Source: Chrysaora quinquecirrha
Lineage: Eukaryota > Cnidaria > Scyphozoa > Semaeostomeae > Pelagiidae
Length of the DNA stretch: 64,000 nt
Direction: 5' to 3'
Assembly (NCBI GenBank): GCA_014526335.1
Contig: JACTAT010000041.1
Span: forward strand, 770,420 to 834,419
Positions 11,045-37,900 of the stretch are shown here, piece by piece. The number at the start of each line of letters is the position of its first letter. Position 1 is the stretch's first letter. The notes under the pieces are model-generated. The model searched no databases. It was not told the DNA's origin and worked only from the letters and a program-made list of their open reading frames with translations. Position numbers and translations under genes: made by a program.

Positions 11045-13166
11045 ATAAGCACAAGATGGTGCCGATACCACGGACATGTCCGTGAAACGTCCGTGGTTTC
11101 CCGTGGTGATTTCCGTGGTAAAATTAATTCAAAATAACCACGGAACCAACGGACAAAAATTATATGTTCGTCCGTGGTTGGTCCGTGGTTGTCGGTGGCC
11201 GTCAACCTTTGATTTCGTATTTTTGACGGCGTTTGGTCCCTAAAATGGGGGAGGGGGTGAGCCATAGGCCCTAAGGAAAATTAACTTCAACAAAGTAAAG
11301 TTTTATGCATCAAATTCTCAGATTTTACCTACCTGACGAAATCGCCGTATTCTAGGCCAAACACGATTGATTTCTACCTCTAGTTGGAAGATCTGGCTGT
11401 AGTCTGCTAAGGGGGAGGAAGGGGGCAAGGGGGCTAGGCTCCGGCTCTCTTAATTTGATTGGCTTTAACGCTTATTTTGGGGTGTTTTCTTTTTTGTTAT
11501 ACATCTATAAAGTACAATTTGTGTTTATGTTTTTATTCTACGCCGTTCATTTACTTTGTTATTTTTAAAAGATTGTTTAAGCTGTCAAAGATAGAAACTC
11601 ATGCTATGCGTTTGTTCTGCGGAATAAAAAGAAAGAGGATAGTTGCGTGTAAAAATCATCTCGACATGACTTGTTGTACTGGTTGTACTCTGATGTAAAT
11701 GGTCAACTGCCAAAGAGTATTTGCGCAAGGAAAGGGTGTAAATGTTGCTATTAGCATGTGTTAGTGCTGCTCCAACAAATCATTAGATTTAGTATGCCAC
11801 ATGCTATATATAGTTCAGGACGTGGAGTGTGTGTTTAGGTTAAAGTTGAATGTTATTTTTATCTTTGAGATGAAAAGATGGAAAGGAACATTGAGAGGTT
11901 AAGTTTTACGATTCTTTAGTATGTTTACAGATGAGCATAATTAAGATTCAAAGTTGATCTGATAAAAAAATCCTATTTTAAAACAACGTAAGAAAATGTT
12001 TGCGACTATGCCTGCGAACCCAGTGTTCTGTCTCTAATAAGAACTTACGTACTTAGCGCAATTGTTTTAACATGCCTTGAAGCACTGCTGCGCTCGCGTG
12101 TGTGTGCCATATCGGAATCCTTTTTTTCGAAGTCAAAATCAAAAAAGGTAGCTAGACCTAGTTCTGAATAACAGCATCCCTAACTTTTACACTAAAGGCA
12201 TTGAGAAATCTTGAGTCACTAGTAATTCTGTATACACAAGAAAATTTCAATATTAACAAAACAGAACAGCAGAGACAAACATTTTATAATCAATTCATAT
12301 GGTATTAGAAATGTCTTGCTCCTTCTTATTGCCAGTTTATGTAAAACTCTCCTCTTTGTCCTTACTGCCAGAAAAGTTTTCTGTATTTTTCAATGAGCAG
12401 ATTGACTTGTGCTTTTCCAACCTGTTTTTTCTTTCAAACCCTTTCTGGCAGTAAGGACAAATTTGCGTTTTGTGACACTTGAGGTGAACACGCTTCACGT
12501 GCTCCTGCAGCCTGTCCCGTGTTGTATACTTTTTATCACAGCTTGTAAATTTGCAAGCATGTTTGCAGCTGCTTTTAGAAGGTGCAGCCTGAAAAATGTT
12601 AAAATAATAATCATTTATGAAAAAACTTCAAATCAGTCGACATTTCTTTCTGAAACTACAACAAGGTATAGCAATAGGTGCATTACGAAAAGACGTAGAT
12701 CAGTTTCGCTTTATTTAAAATTTTTAGATTTCAGATTTTGTTAAACTAAGTTGTTTTGTGTTATCTATTATCGTTGTAACCTGTAGGGATAAAGGGATAC
12801 ATATATCGATAGAATTAATTAAAAAAACATCACTGAAAATTTTAAGTCCGGTCATGAGTGGAAAGCGAATGCGCTTCCTTATGAGTGAAGGTCTTTGGCC
12901 TACAAATTTACGCGTTTTTTGCATTGATTTTTCCCAAGTATGGAGGCATCGACTCACTCTGCATCAAGGAAACAACATATCGGATTTACTTATCAATTTG
13001 CCGAACATAATTCGAATTTAGGATCTCTTAAACCACGGACACCCAAACCGTCCATGGTGAGACAGGTCCGTGGCGAAATTAATTCCAAATAACCACGGGC
13101 GGTCACGGACGTCACCACGGACGTTTCACGGACATGTCCGTGGTATCGGCACCCTCTTATAAGCAC
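11045..13166. mobile_element. TIR DNA transposon with 8-bp target duplication (element 11,053-13,158)
   Basis: The left end reads AAGATGGTGCCGATACCACG and the right end, reverse-complemented, reads AAGAGGGTGCCGATACCACG. Similarity continues through CGGACATGTCCGTG and ACGTCCGTGGT. Subterminal regions on both sides (11,072-11,200; 13,030-13,145) are packed with CCGTGG/CCACGG words, including the palindrome CCACGGACATGTCCGTGG. The 8-bp ATAAGCAC flanks both ends (11,045-11,052 and 13,159-13,166), and removing the element restores the interrupted 338-bp repeat. An 8-bp duplication fits hAT-like, P-like or Merlin-like superfamilies, but the termini do not settle which. No transposase was recognised; the interior carries a zinc-finger exon at 12,337-12,588. 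Confidence 0.88.
12337..12588 (-). CDS. C2H2 zinc-finger terminal exon inside the TIR element
   Basis: The minus strand opens after a TTTTCAG acceptor (12,589-12,595) and runs 83 codons to TAA at 12,339-12,337. Finger one reads CKFTSCDKKY, then TTRDRLQEHVKRVH, a C-x4-C-x12-H-x4-H pattern. Finger two reads CPYCQKGFERKNRLEKHKSIC, best described as C-x2-C-x12-H-x3-C (C2HC). The tail is basic and ends ESFT. Upstream exons were not identified, so the full product is unknown. The exon is more conserved-looking than the surrounding transposon DNA. It could be part of a multi-exon transposon-encoded DNA-binding protein or a captured host exon. Nucleic-acid binding is the only function I would infer. 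Confidence 0.6.
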   Translation of the reverse strand, partial: AAPSKSSCKHACKFTSCDKKYTTRDRLQEHVKRVHLKCHKTQICPYCQKGFERKNRLEKHKSICSLKNTENFSGSKDKEESFT

Positions 13167-13319
13167 CCCACCCCCTTCAATTTTCTTTTTTTGTTTGAAA
13201 AATGATCATATTCAGCAATAGCTACGCTGGTTCTAACTGTTCATATACACAATCTTGGAATTTGAACAACAGTGAATGTTTTTGAATATTCAAAGTGAAT
13301 GTCATTCTGTGTATAGTTA

Positions 13320-13612
13320 GCGTACCCTTGATACCCATGTGTGTGTATGTATATTTCTGTGTACATGTCTTCAGTGTCTCTGTTTGTGCTTGCTACCCTT
13401 GATACCCTCGATACCCTTGATACCCATGTGTGTGTATGTATATTTCTGTGTACATGTCTTCAGTGTCTCTGTTTGTGCTTGCTACCCTTGATACCCTCGA
13501 TACCCTTGATACCCATGTGTGTGTATGTATATTTCTGTGTACATGTCTTCAGTGTCTCTGTTTGTGCTTGCTACCCTTGATACCCTCGATACCCATGTGT
13601 GTGTATGTATAT
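13320..13612. repeat. Second small array of the 80-bp GATACCC minisatellite
   Basis: Three and a half units of the same minisatellite as 812-5031, here with 89-bp spacing because of an extra GATACCCTT sub-repeat. The array stops abruptly inside a unit at about 13,612, only 235 bp upstream of the SRP54 start codon. Confidence 0.95.
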
Positions 13613-13628
13613 GAAACCTCTTATCCAC

Positions 13629-13830
13629 CAACTTCGTTCCCAAGGATATCTGTTGTTGTTGACTCGAGGAGTGCAGCAGAACAGAGGAGTTGGAACTCGG
13701 AAGCAAAGTAACAACCAACTTCGTTCCCAAGGATATCTGTTGTTGTTGTTGTTAGCTCAGCCCGCAACAGATACAAATGGGGCAGCGCAGTGTTCACGTA
13801 GAGGTCCTATTTACCCTGGGTACGAGGTTG
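13629..13830. repeat. Short inverted-terminal repeat element (CAACTTCGTTCCCAAGG type) upstream of SRP54
   Basis: CAACTTCGTTCCCAAGG followed by ATATCTGTTGTTG occurs at 13,629 and again at 13,716. The reverse complement of the same terminus (CAACCTCGTACCCAGGG) ends at 13,830. The segment 13,716-13,830 therefore has imperfect 17-bp inverted ends and looks like a small non-autonomous element, with a second left end duplicated beside it. It ends 17 bp before the SRP54 ATG and must supply the 5' untranslated or core promoter sequence. Confidence 0.6.
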
Positions 13831-13834
13831 TTGA

Positions 13835-28334
<14,500 letters not shown>

Positions 28335-28869
28335 AGATGAATAGAAACTCATTTTTATGTTATAACAAAAATTCTATGAATTGATGCAGCTATACGATAT
28401 AAATTACAACAGACATTTATAAATATTTATAATTATTAACATGATATATCAATGTATACTTCATCATTCTGCGTAGATATCCTATATCTGGTGATTTTCT
28501 GAAATTCCTTTTTTATTTGCTACATTGGCAATGTCGTTTAGACACGAAACTCGCAGGTACCATTTTCTCTTTTTCTATTTTCCATTTTCTATTTTCGAGA
28601 TATTTTCTCTTAGGTGGAGATCACCTAACTCGAGTATTATCGTTCTCAACAAACGTACTGAATGTGAAACGAGTTTTATCTTGTAAAAAGTGTAGTTGAT
28701 TAATCTACTTGTCGCTAAGAACAAAACATAACTGATGAATAATATCATCTTCTGAAAACAACACACTCCTATAAGTCAATCAAAATTAGTGTTCATTATC
28801 AGTCTTGCTTCTTTTTGAGTCATCTACAGAAAATTAAAAAATTAAGCAACGTTGCTCTTCAATATCATA

Positions 28870-28875
28870 TTTATT
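28870..28875 (-). promoter_or_regulatory. GMPPA poly(A) signal
   Basis: AATAAA on the minus strand, 32 bp after the GMPPA stop codon, giving a compact 3' UTR in the ~570-bp gap between the convergent SRP54 and GMPPA genes. Confidence 0.55.
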
Positions 28876-28906
28876 TCGCTACAAATCAAATAAGCTAGCG
28901 TCACTC

Positions 28907-31900
28907 CTATAAAATAATCTCATTTTTGTAGCTTGTACTAAGCTCTTTGTGTGGCAAGACGATCGAGTTAAGAACAATCACTCCACTGGGAATAACAACA
29001 TTGCAACCTGAAATAAACAATAATAATTAGCTTTCTGTGTATCTATTTGCCTATTTTATTTTTCTTTCAGCGTAAGAACTTATTGCAAAGAAAATATAAA
29101 GTAAAAGAAAAAACAAAAATTTCTGTTCGATCGGCAAATTCGTTTCGTGCAAATCCGGCTTAAGATACACCAAGCCAATTCAAAAGCTGCCTAAGCAAGA
29201 TTGGGTTGACGCCTGTCAGCTATCAACCAATCAATTTACGTTCTTCAGCAAATATAACAAAGGGTATTGTTCTGAATATAGTTGCCCTTGGGCGAGATCA
29301 TAGCGAGTTTGACCCAATGTATTACTGGTTCTCAATAAAATAGTTATAAATTGAATTAATTTCAGGTCTGCATTACTTCATATAAAAGGCAACGGTAACG
29401 GTATCGTTCTCTTCCTTTTGTTTACTGAATAGAATTCATGAAAATACAAAAAAGTTAAAAGAGAAATGTCTTACCAAGAATCGTTATAGACGGTACAAGT
29501 TTACCATCGGATTGAAACAATGATTCATTTGGCACCAAAGCATGAGGAAAATCAGCACTTGGCTCTTGAGGGGTTCCTTCTATTCTTGACCAAGCTCCAG
29601 TTAAACAGCGCCATCCAATTATACTATATATCACGCAGCTATGCGCCTAAGATAAACATAAAGCAATAATGAAAACCTGAAAACTGTTATTGCCACAATT
29701 TTTTTCTCTTGACAAGGAACCCTAGATCAAAGCAAATGGACGGAAGGCTGGATGATTCCCTTACATGTCATTTCAAAATGAAGTCAATTTGGCAGGCAGA
29801 AATAGATAATGCGAGAGACTGTTCAAAGCTATCAAAGCTGATAATATTAAAAATGTATGCAACTGTCCTTACCCCAATTTCTGCTCCATCTAAAACAATG
29901 GATTGTCGAACTCTTGCTCCTGGTCCAATGGTACAGTTTTTTCCAATTGTGACATTAGGACCAATCTACATTCAAGTGATTAGGAACGAGCGTTATTAAA
30001 AACATCAATAGATTTTTCTCTTTAATAAGTATCTACTTTGTACTTATCCCTTCTCTAGTTCTCTTCAATGATTCTGCCAAAATTCTGGGATTTATAAATA
30101 AATAGGCAGCAGGAAAATAAGATAGAATGGAATACAATATCAATGATTTCATTTCTTAAATTTACGGCAACTCTGCTGAAATTCAGGAAGATTTGATTCA
30201 TAATTTAGCAATTAAATTATCAAAAATCAACACGATAAAATGAAACTTCGACTTTGAAGGAAACAAATATGAGAAATAACCAGAAATAACAGGTGACAGA
30301 GTAATACCTTTGCGGTCGGATGAACAGTCGCTGTAGGATGGATACAGACGTCCCCTGAAATGAATGATTGGGTCAGATTATAATACTTTGCAAGCTCTCA
30401 AGCAAAGCATGGTTGAAATTAGGGGGCAGTGTAACCATATAGACCATCTTTCCATGAGTTGCAATGACAAATATTAGGCAAATTGTATGTAGGTGGCTGA
30501 TGGACGAATGTGGCTTTTGGCAACTTATAATCGCTCTTCTATTTGAAGGTTGACTTTTCACCTTTGACATTGACACTTGACATTGACACTCCCCTGTTGG
30601 AGGGTCCTCGCATTTCCCTGTCTTGCCGAATCTCATTGAACTGGCAGTGTAGCTGTCTGAATCGGTGAAAAGATTGTCTGCGTCAAAGTTCGCATACGTT
30701 TTTGCTTTTTAAAGGAAATATTAACATCATTAAGGGAACATTTAAGCTGGATTACCTTCGATTTCAACCTTTCCTTTTTCATTCTTCACCAGTCTCTCAT
30801 TTTCGTTATTTCTAAATGAGGCTAGGTATTGTCTGTTGGCATATATGGCAGAGCTACAAAGGAAGTCACACACATTGCAAGTGATGTTAACCACATTCTA
30901 GACAAAGGGTAACTCTCAGTCGTTCGAAAAATGATTGGTAATGATCGTATGAGTGGTATTGGTTCGAGTTTTGATGATTAATAAAACACCAATGGCCAAG
31001 TACACGATTTGTATTCGTATCTTGTTAGTCCGGTGGCCAAATGCGAATTTCAAGGATGACATTGACATCGAGTACATATGGGTTTTTATTTTATTTTCTG
31101 GTTATATGGTGAAAGAAGACTCGAAAAAGCCAAACTTGCCCCTTCCAAGTGTTGGGCAAATTTTGTTATGATCCGCGGAAGATGCGTCATGTCCAAGGTA
31201 AAAATTTCATGGAAAAATTTTTATAAATTGTCAAAACATGGTATTGTTTGGTGTCAAGGTCATCTCAACTGGCCACCGGACTATACTGCATCTATCTATT
31301 TAAAGAAAACGTTCTACAAAACTGACTATAAACAATTCTCGCCATTAAGTCTTGAGATAAAAGTGAAATTTCCACATTTTTATTTCACTCACAATAAACA
31401 GCTAAATTGTTTTCAAAATCGACATTTAATGCACCCAGATCTAACTGATTTTTTAGAAAATACATTAAAGCTCATGTGCACAGGGGCAACTTGTTACCAT
31501 GAAAACGGGCCATTTTTGAAGTTGCTACGGTAGTATATCAAAACGTAAATGGCTGACAATGTTCTATAACTGTGTTAATTTTCGTCCTGGTATTAAACAG
31601 AAAATGATAAATTCACTTGTTTCCTGCAATATTGAAATGAAATCATAAATCTGAATCTGACGAATTTCAATCAAAGACTGATCATCTCTGCCAGAAGGGA
31701 AAAAGTAAAAACTGTTGTACATAAAAGGCTGGTAATGGCGGTCATTCATTTAAGTCTCTTGTCCAATAGAAATCTGGAGGAGGGCAGTTTGCTTTTGATT
31801 TACATGCTACCACAGTATTTTCCACAAAAAAGCGAATGAAATAATGACAGAAAGTCTTAACTTAAAAATTTATTGGCTATGCAGCCAAGTATTACTGCAG

Positions 31901-34900
31901 GAAAACATCATTACCCAGCACTTTTCATTGATCCCCAGAAGGTATTCTGCATGAGGAAAAGAAACAATTTGCCTTGTCCAGCACAAGGAGAAAATACATC
32001 CCTGCCAAGCATTAGCATCTCGGGACTGAACGACGGGCCTCGAAAGTCTTCTCTGTAAAAAAGAGAAAAAATTAAGTGTTAAACCAAGTAGCTACCGTTC
32101 ACTCAAGGCTTCCGTGAATCACGAATAAAAGAACTTGAAAAAGGCTAAATCCAATTGGTCTTGAAAAATGATTTTTAACTGATGTAACTACCAGCAATGA
32201 TCTATGATACAAAAAAATACTATCAATGTTTCATATGCGGTTCACTGCAGGTGCACTAAATCTTCACTCATTTGTCTCTCGTCTTTTGATAAAACTAGTT
32301 CTGAGATTATTAAAAAAAACCCTTTCAGGGAATGAATAGGAAAGAAAGGAAAACGAGGGCAACATTTGACAGTTCACTCCTACTTTTTATCAATGATTAC
32401 AGCACATGATATTTTAAATTGGACAATAATTTTAGGAATCTGGATTAATCTTATCGGATAAAAAAATCATTATTCTTTCTATTCAAGCCCACCCCCACCA
32501 GCAGTTCATATTTCGAAACTACTAAAAAATCGGCAAGTTATGGGTAATATGAAGGTGCTGTGACGTGGAGGCTAAATTCCTTAATCCAGCTTGCTCGTGG
32601 CTTCAGAGTTTGAGCGAGGTCGAGATCTGTTGAGGAACGTGCTACGGTAGGGTCACAGCTAGGGTTGCGGTTTCAATTATCTAACATACTTCTGAAATCC
32701 TAAGCAACTGGCACAAAATACTTCACCTTCAACAGTATAGTATAAGATTGAAGGAATATGACTTGAAATTGTAAATTTCAGTCGATTTGAACAGGTTGAA
32801 GTAAAAGTTTGGGCATCTTAAGGAGAAAATTACAAAAATAATTGATATCAAATAACAATACAAAATGTTTAATACCTTGCAGCTTCAAGGTTCTTTTGAA
32901 ATGCATCACCAAGTGATTGGAAAATTTGTCGATCGAAAACATAAATACCGCAATTGACGACTGAACTGACGTAGTTTTCTGGCTTCTCTACGTAATGCAA
33001 GATCTAAAATTAAGAATATTGACTTTTACATAAGCAATAAAGTGTCGGTGATATACAATAATGCTATCAGAAAATTTATACGAAGAGTTATGTTACTGTA
33101 CATTTAACAAGCTATTTGCATAAACAATCTTCCAATATTTCTGTATCAGATAGCTGTATCAGAAGGTGAAAAAGGACAAATCTTCAGTAATACATTTTCA
33201 GAGACTGTTGTTATTTTCAATATGCTTGATTTTCTATTGGGGCTTTATTGTTTTGTTTTCGTGTTATAAAAATGGCTGTACGACATCTCACATTAGAAGC
33301 GTGTTAAAAAGACCAGACGCTTCCTCAGTTTGACTGCTTCTTAAGAAAAAATAGAAGAACAAATCAAAAAGATCTAAATAGAACAATTTTCGGTTTTCAT
33401 AATTTATTCAGCTTTGGGGATTGGAGTTTTTAAATTTCCTCTAAATTCTACCTTTAAACCCGTGACTAGAAAGTAATATGAATTGAATGAACGCGTGAAA
33501 AACATGTTTGATAACAATAAATAAATGTTTCCATGGTTTTTTGAGTTTTCAAGGATTTCACAAAACGGCTGAAAATATCATTGCCTTTTTTATATGTATT
33601 TTTAGGGTTTTCTAGCATTGAAGCTACAGCGAATCTACTGGTACACAAAAACAATAAAATTTTCAAAACTGAGACGAAAATACAATACAATCAATGTTTA
33701 TAAAAATGCATAAATTGAAGTTGCAATAAATACCATGCTACTGTAATAAAGCATCGAATACAAACAAGTTTATTGACTAGATTCTTCTCTCACCTCCATG
33801 GTATCCCAGTCAACGACAATGTTGCCAAGTCTTGAAGTTTGTGTTGGAGCAGCCTAATTTCAAAGAAGAAAGAGCTTTATCGCACTTTATATGAAACTTC
33901 ATTGCAATTTAGAAACAGTTCTGTTTCAAATTCAATTGCTCGACATTACTTCTACATTAAAAGCATATTGATCTTCAAACGAGTTCTGAATTTCTCATAT
34001 TTGTCTTCCATCCAAAAAATCAGAAAAGCTTCGCCACATCCCAGCACGGGGTAAATGCCCTCATTATGAGACTATATAAGAATATTCCATGCGCTTTTTG
34101 ACAGATATTTTATCAAACAGCTCAGTTTCAATACAAAACCAAGCAGTTGGCTCGTTTACAATTCTCTCGAATGTTTGATTAACCACCTTCTTTAGGTTTC
34201 AGGTTGCTTTTAAACAAGGGCCTTCTCGGTGACTGTTTGTTGGGGCCTTGAAAACTTGTTGGGGCCAATGCCTTTGTTGCCTTTGAAATGGCTATTGTTT
34301 TCCAACATTATAAAATGCTTCTTACAAGGAAAATATCTTTCACGTAGACGTATACTTCGCTTTAAGAAGTTTTTAGCACAGACCTAACGTTTTCGAGTTG
34401 CAAAAGACATAGCTACTTTTCGATTATTTGTTTTCAACAAACAACTGGACTTGTGGTCCAGCCCTCAAAGTTGCTTAAAATATCCAGTAATTCAGCCCTC
34501 GGAGAATGACTAGTACCCCCCCAAGTCTAATTTTCGCTCTTTTCTTGCTTATTAATGTAATTGACATGTTCAGAAATAATAACTCTATAAAACAAAGCTA
34601 TGTATAGGTTATAACAAAAGGTTTAAAAAAACCCCAGCACTAGTTGCTTAATAACCGGTTGCTTATTAAAAAGAATTTACTCAAAATGCACAAGATTTGC
34701 GATGATGCCCAATAGATGATGTTTACTGAGACGATGCCGGGTGAAATTATTTCAATAATACCGTGGATAAGTAGAAAGAATGTAAAGGAAAAGTTAGGGA
34801 TGTATAATGAAAAGCCAGGATGAATATTTGAAAATGTCCTACAGCTTTGTGAATGCTTGATGAAAATGATGAACTGATGGCATGGTGACTCGAAATCTAG

Positions 34901-37900
34901 AAAATCAAAATACGTAATGCAAATTATGTCAAATGTCAAATGAATGGTCTGGCTCACACCTCCGTATAATGCAATGAAATAAAGACTAGCTGAAAACGTT
35001 ACGAAGATACCTACGCAGTACGAAGATATAAACATGAAGAAATTACAAGAAGTTACAAGGCAATCTTATTTCCGCTGATAAGACTAGAGATACGAGAGAG
35101 GTCTATCCTAAAATAATGGTAATAAATTAAACGCCCTCTAATACAAATCTCCTTTTGTAAACTCTCGAAACACACTACTGTAGAGTCGACGCATCTCAGA
35201 AACGACTGTGTCTTTTTTACTTATCGTATGCAATTCTATACTTGTATGCAATTCTTTGCGCAAAATCGATGTTACCAACAAGTGCAACATTCTTCTATTT
35301 CTTGTTTTTGGTTCATAAAGTCATTTCACTTCAATTTGAGGAAACTTAATTGCATAAATACAGAGCAAAGTTATGAAAATCACAACTGGAGACAAATCTT
35401 CTAGTAGAAGTTAAGCATCTTGCCGATGTAGTTTGTAAAATACTTATAGACATGCGAATCATTGACTAGAGCGAAATGTCTGACTTTTGTGACTCTGTAG
35501 ACTAAAACGCTTACAGCAGCCACAGTTGTTTCCGACCATTGGTCAATCACTCCCTCAAGTGCTTCCATAAATACATTTCATTAGATCCTCACCGTACTTC
35601 TTGTTATGTACAATTATACATTCGCAAATTCAGCAACTTTTGTTCTTTGTGTTTTCTGATTCATAGCACCATTTGGTAATTTGGCTGGGGGCATAGGAAT
35701 CAGTAATCATTCTAAGTAATCATTCTGACTTAAGCCGTTTAATAGGTTTTCTCTGCCCTGTGCTTTCGAAATGCCATACGAATTAGAAAGAATTAAGAAA
35801 AAATGTAAAAGCAGAAGAATTACTGGCAAGCCAATTACCTGGGTGCCAAGGATGGTGAATTTTCCAGGTTGTTTGGAATTATTTTCTTGATGAAATTTAA
35901 GGATGTCTTTCAATGGAGGAATGCAAAATACATCTGAATGTATAACGATGATTGCCTCTGGGTTTCCAGCTTGAATTTGATCGCGAAAGTGATATAAACC
36001 TCCTCCAGTTCCAAGTGGTTTATATTCTTGCAAGTACCTTTGGAAAAAAGAAGACCAAATCTCATTCATCCAATCTTTTAAATTTCAGAAACTGCTTTTT
36101 TTATATTTTGAAAATTTTTAATATTTTTTGTATTCTGTATCGGGTCTGTATCATATTCCATATCTGCGTAAATATTTCCTCGAAGTACTGAGAAACTTTT
36201 CAAAAAATATTAGAAAGGAGATGCAGGCTATTGCTTGAAATAACAAAAATGATCTCTGAACAAATCTAAAAAGAATAACATTTTCTGATCTATTGCTATG
36301 AGTCACGAAAAAGCGGACAATGCTTATCATTCGATATTTCACTCAGCAAATTTGAAAAAATTCACCCTCTATACCACGTGGGAATGTTTTTATTTCATAC
36401 ACAAGATACCTTCGACTCTTACACTCAGACTCACTATATATCTAACATAAATAGCAATATAGATAACAACATAGTAATCATTTGTCTGTATTTTTGCGTC
36501 CGATTCTTTTCGTATTCTCTACCAATGAGAATATACATAAATTTCCATTCTGGAAAATTCGTCTTCAACAAAATGTTCTTATCTCCATTATTTACTTAGA
36601 TTTTTACGGTAAACATTTATGAATCATTTAGGCCTAGTTGGACTCAGTTGATTGATGATCTCATTTCAAATCAGAGATGCTATAGATACTGACGCGTTAC
36701 TGACGCGTTACTGTCGCATTACTGCACGCGTTACTGCAGGATGACAATACTTTTGCAATTCATTCAACGCGTTACCACGCGTTACTGATATATAATAAAA
36801 TATATATATATATTTTTTTATATTTGACAGTAACGCGTAGTAACCCGTCATATCTAGGATGTTTTCACTTGGAAATTGCTAGCAACAAGAGTAACGCGTG
36901 CAGTAACGCGTGCAGTAACGCGTGTCATGCAGTAACGCGTGCAGTAACAGGTTTGTACCAGGTGTACGACTGTAAGGTTGGTCATTGTAAGTCGTCAATT
37001 TTACAAAGGATATCTCATGTATACACGTTGTTGTCAATACATCTATCCATGTATGTCTTCTGTGCCACAGTTTTGTGCCAATATAGCATTATTTGTTGTT
37101 GGAAATGACTATCTTTTTCTTAGTTAGGGTGTTGGATACATCAAACATAGAAGCTCTCGTAGCATTATCGTTTTATGAAACATTACATCATGAAAAAGAA
37201 TCTAATCAACGATGTCGAAGTATTTCTAAGTCTAAACATTTTTCAGACAGTCTGAAAATGAAGGAAAATAATTGAAAGGGGATTATGGATATTTAGTGCA
37301 TTAAAATTTTTTAGAAAGCTATTCTGCATTATTTATTGAAAGGCTGATTGTTTATAAACAATTGGATTGGAAAAAATAGGCCTAAAATGAGCAGAGCAGT
37401 TATATCTAAAAGTATTGTAATGTTGACTTACTGATCCATTACGTGCACATATTATACTTGATGAAGAATTCTCATAATTCATGTTGATGAATACGTTGAC
37501 AAAATGTTCTTATCTCCATTATTTACTGAGTTTTTTACGGTAAACATTTATGAATCATTTAGGCCTAGTTGGACTCAGTTGATTGATGATCTCATTTCAA
37601 AATCAGAGATGCTATAGATACTGACGCGTTACTGACGCGTTACTGTCGCGTTACTGCACGCGTTACTGCAGGATGACAATACTTTTGCAATTCATTCAAC
37701 GCGTAACCACGCGTTACTGATATATAATAAAATATATATATATATTTTTTTATATTTGACAGTAACGCGTAGTAACGCGTCATATCTTGGATGTTTTCAC
37801 TTGGAAATTGCTAGCAACAAGAGTAACGCGTGCAGTAACGCGTGCAGTAACGCGTGTCATGCAGTAACGCGTGCAGTAACAGGTTTGTATCAGGTGTACG

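Noticed and set aside
31078..31533. 151-codon plus-strand frame in a GMPPA intron
   Set aside because: Antisense to GMPPA, AT-driven composition, no recognisable domain and no splice or promoter context.
34640..35035. 131-codon hydrophobic minus-strand frame
   Set aside because: Lies in a GMPPA intron between good exons; low-complexity Phe/Ile-rich, with no matching splice sites or homology to GMPPA.
36824..37108. 94-codon frame repeated in every satellite unit
   Set aside because: It begins at TTG, overlaps the ACGCGT palindrome, and is present only because the units are near-identical; the N-terminal peptide is a direct translation of the tandem hexamers.
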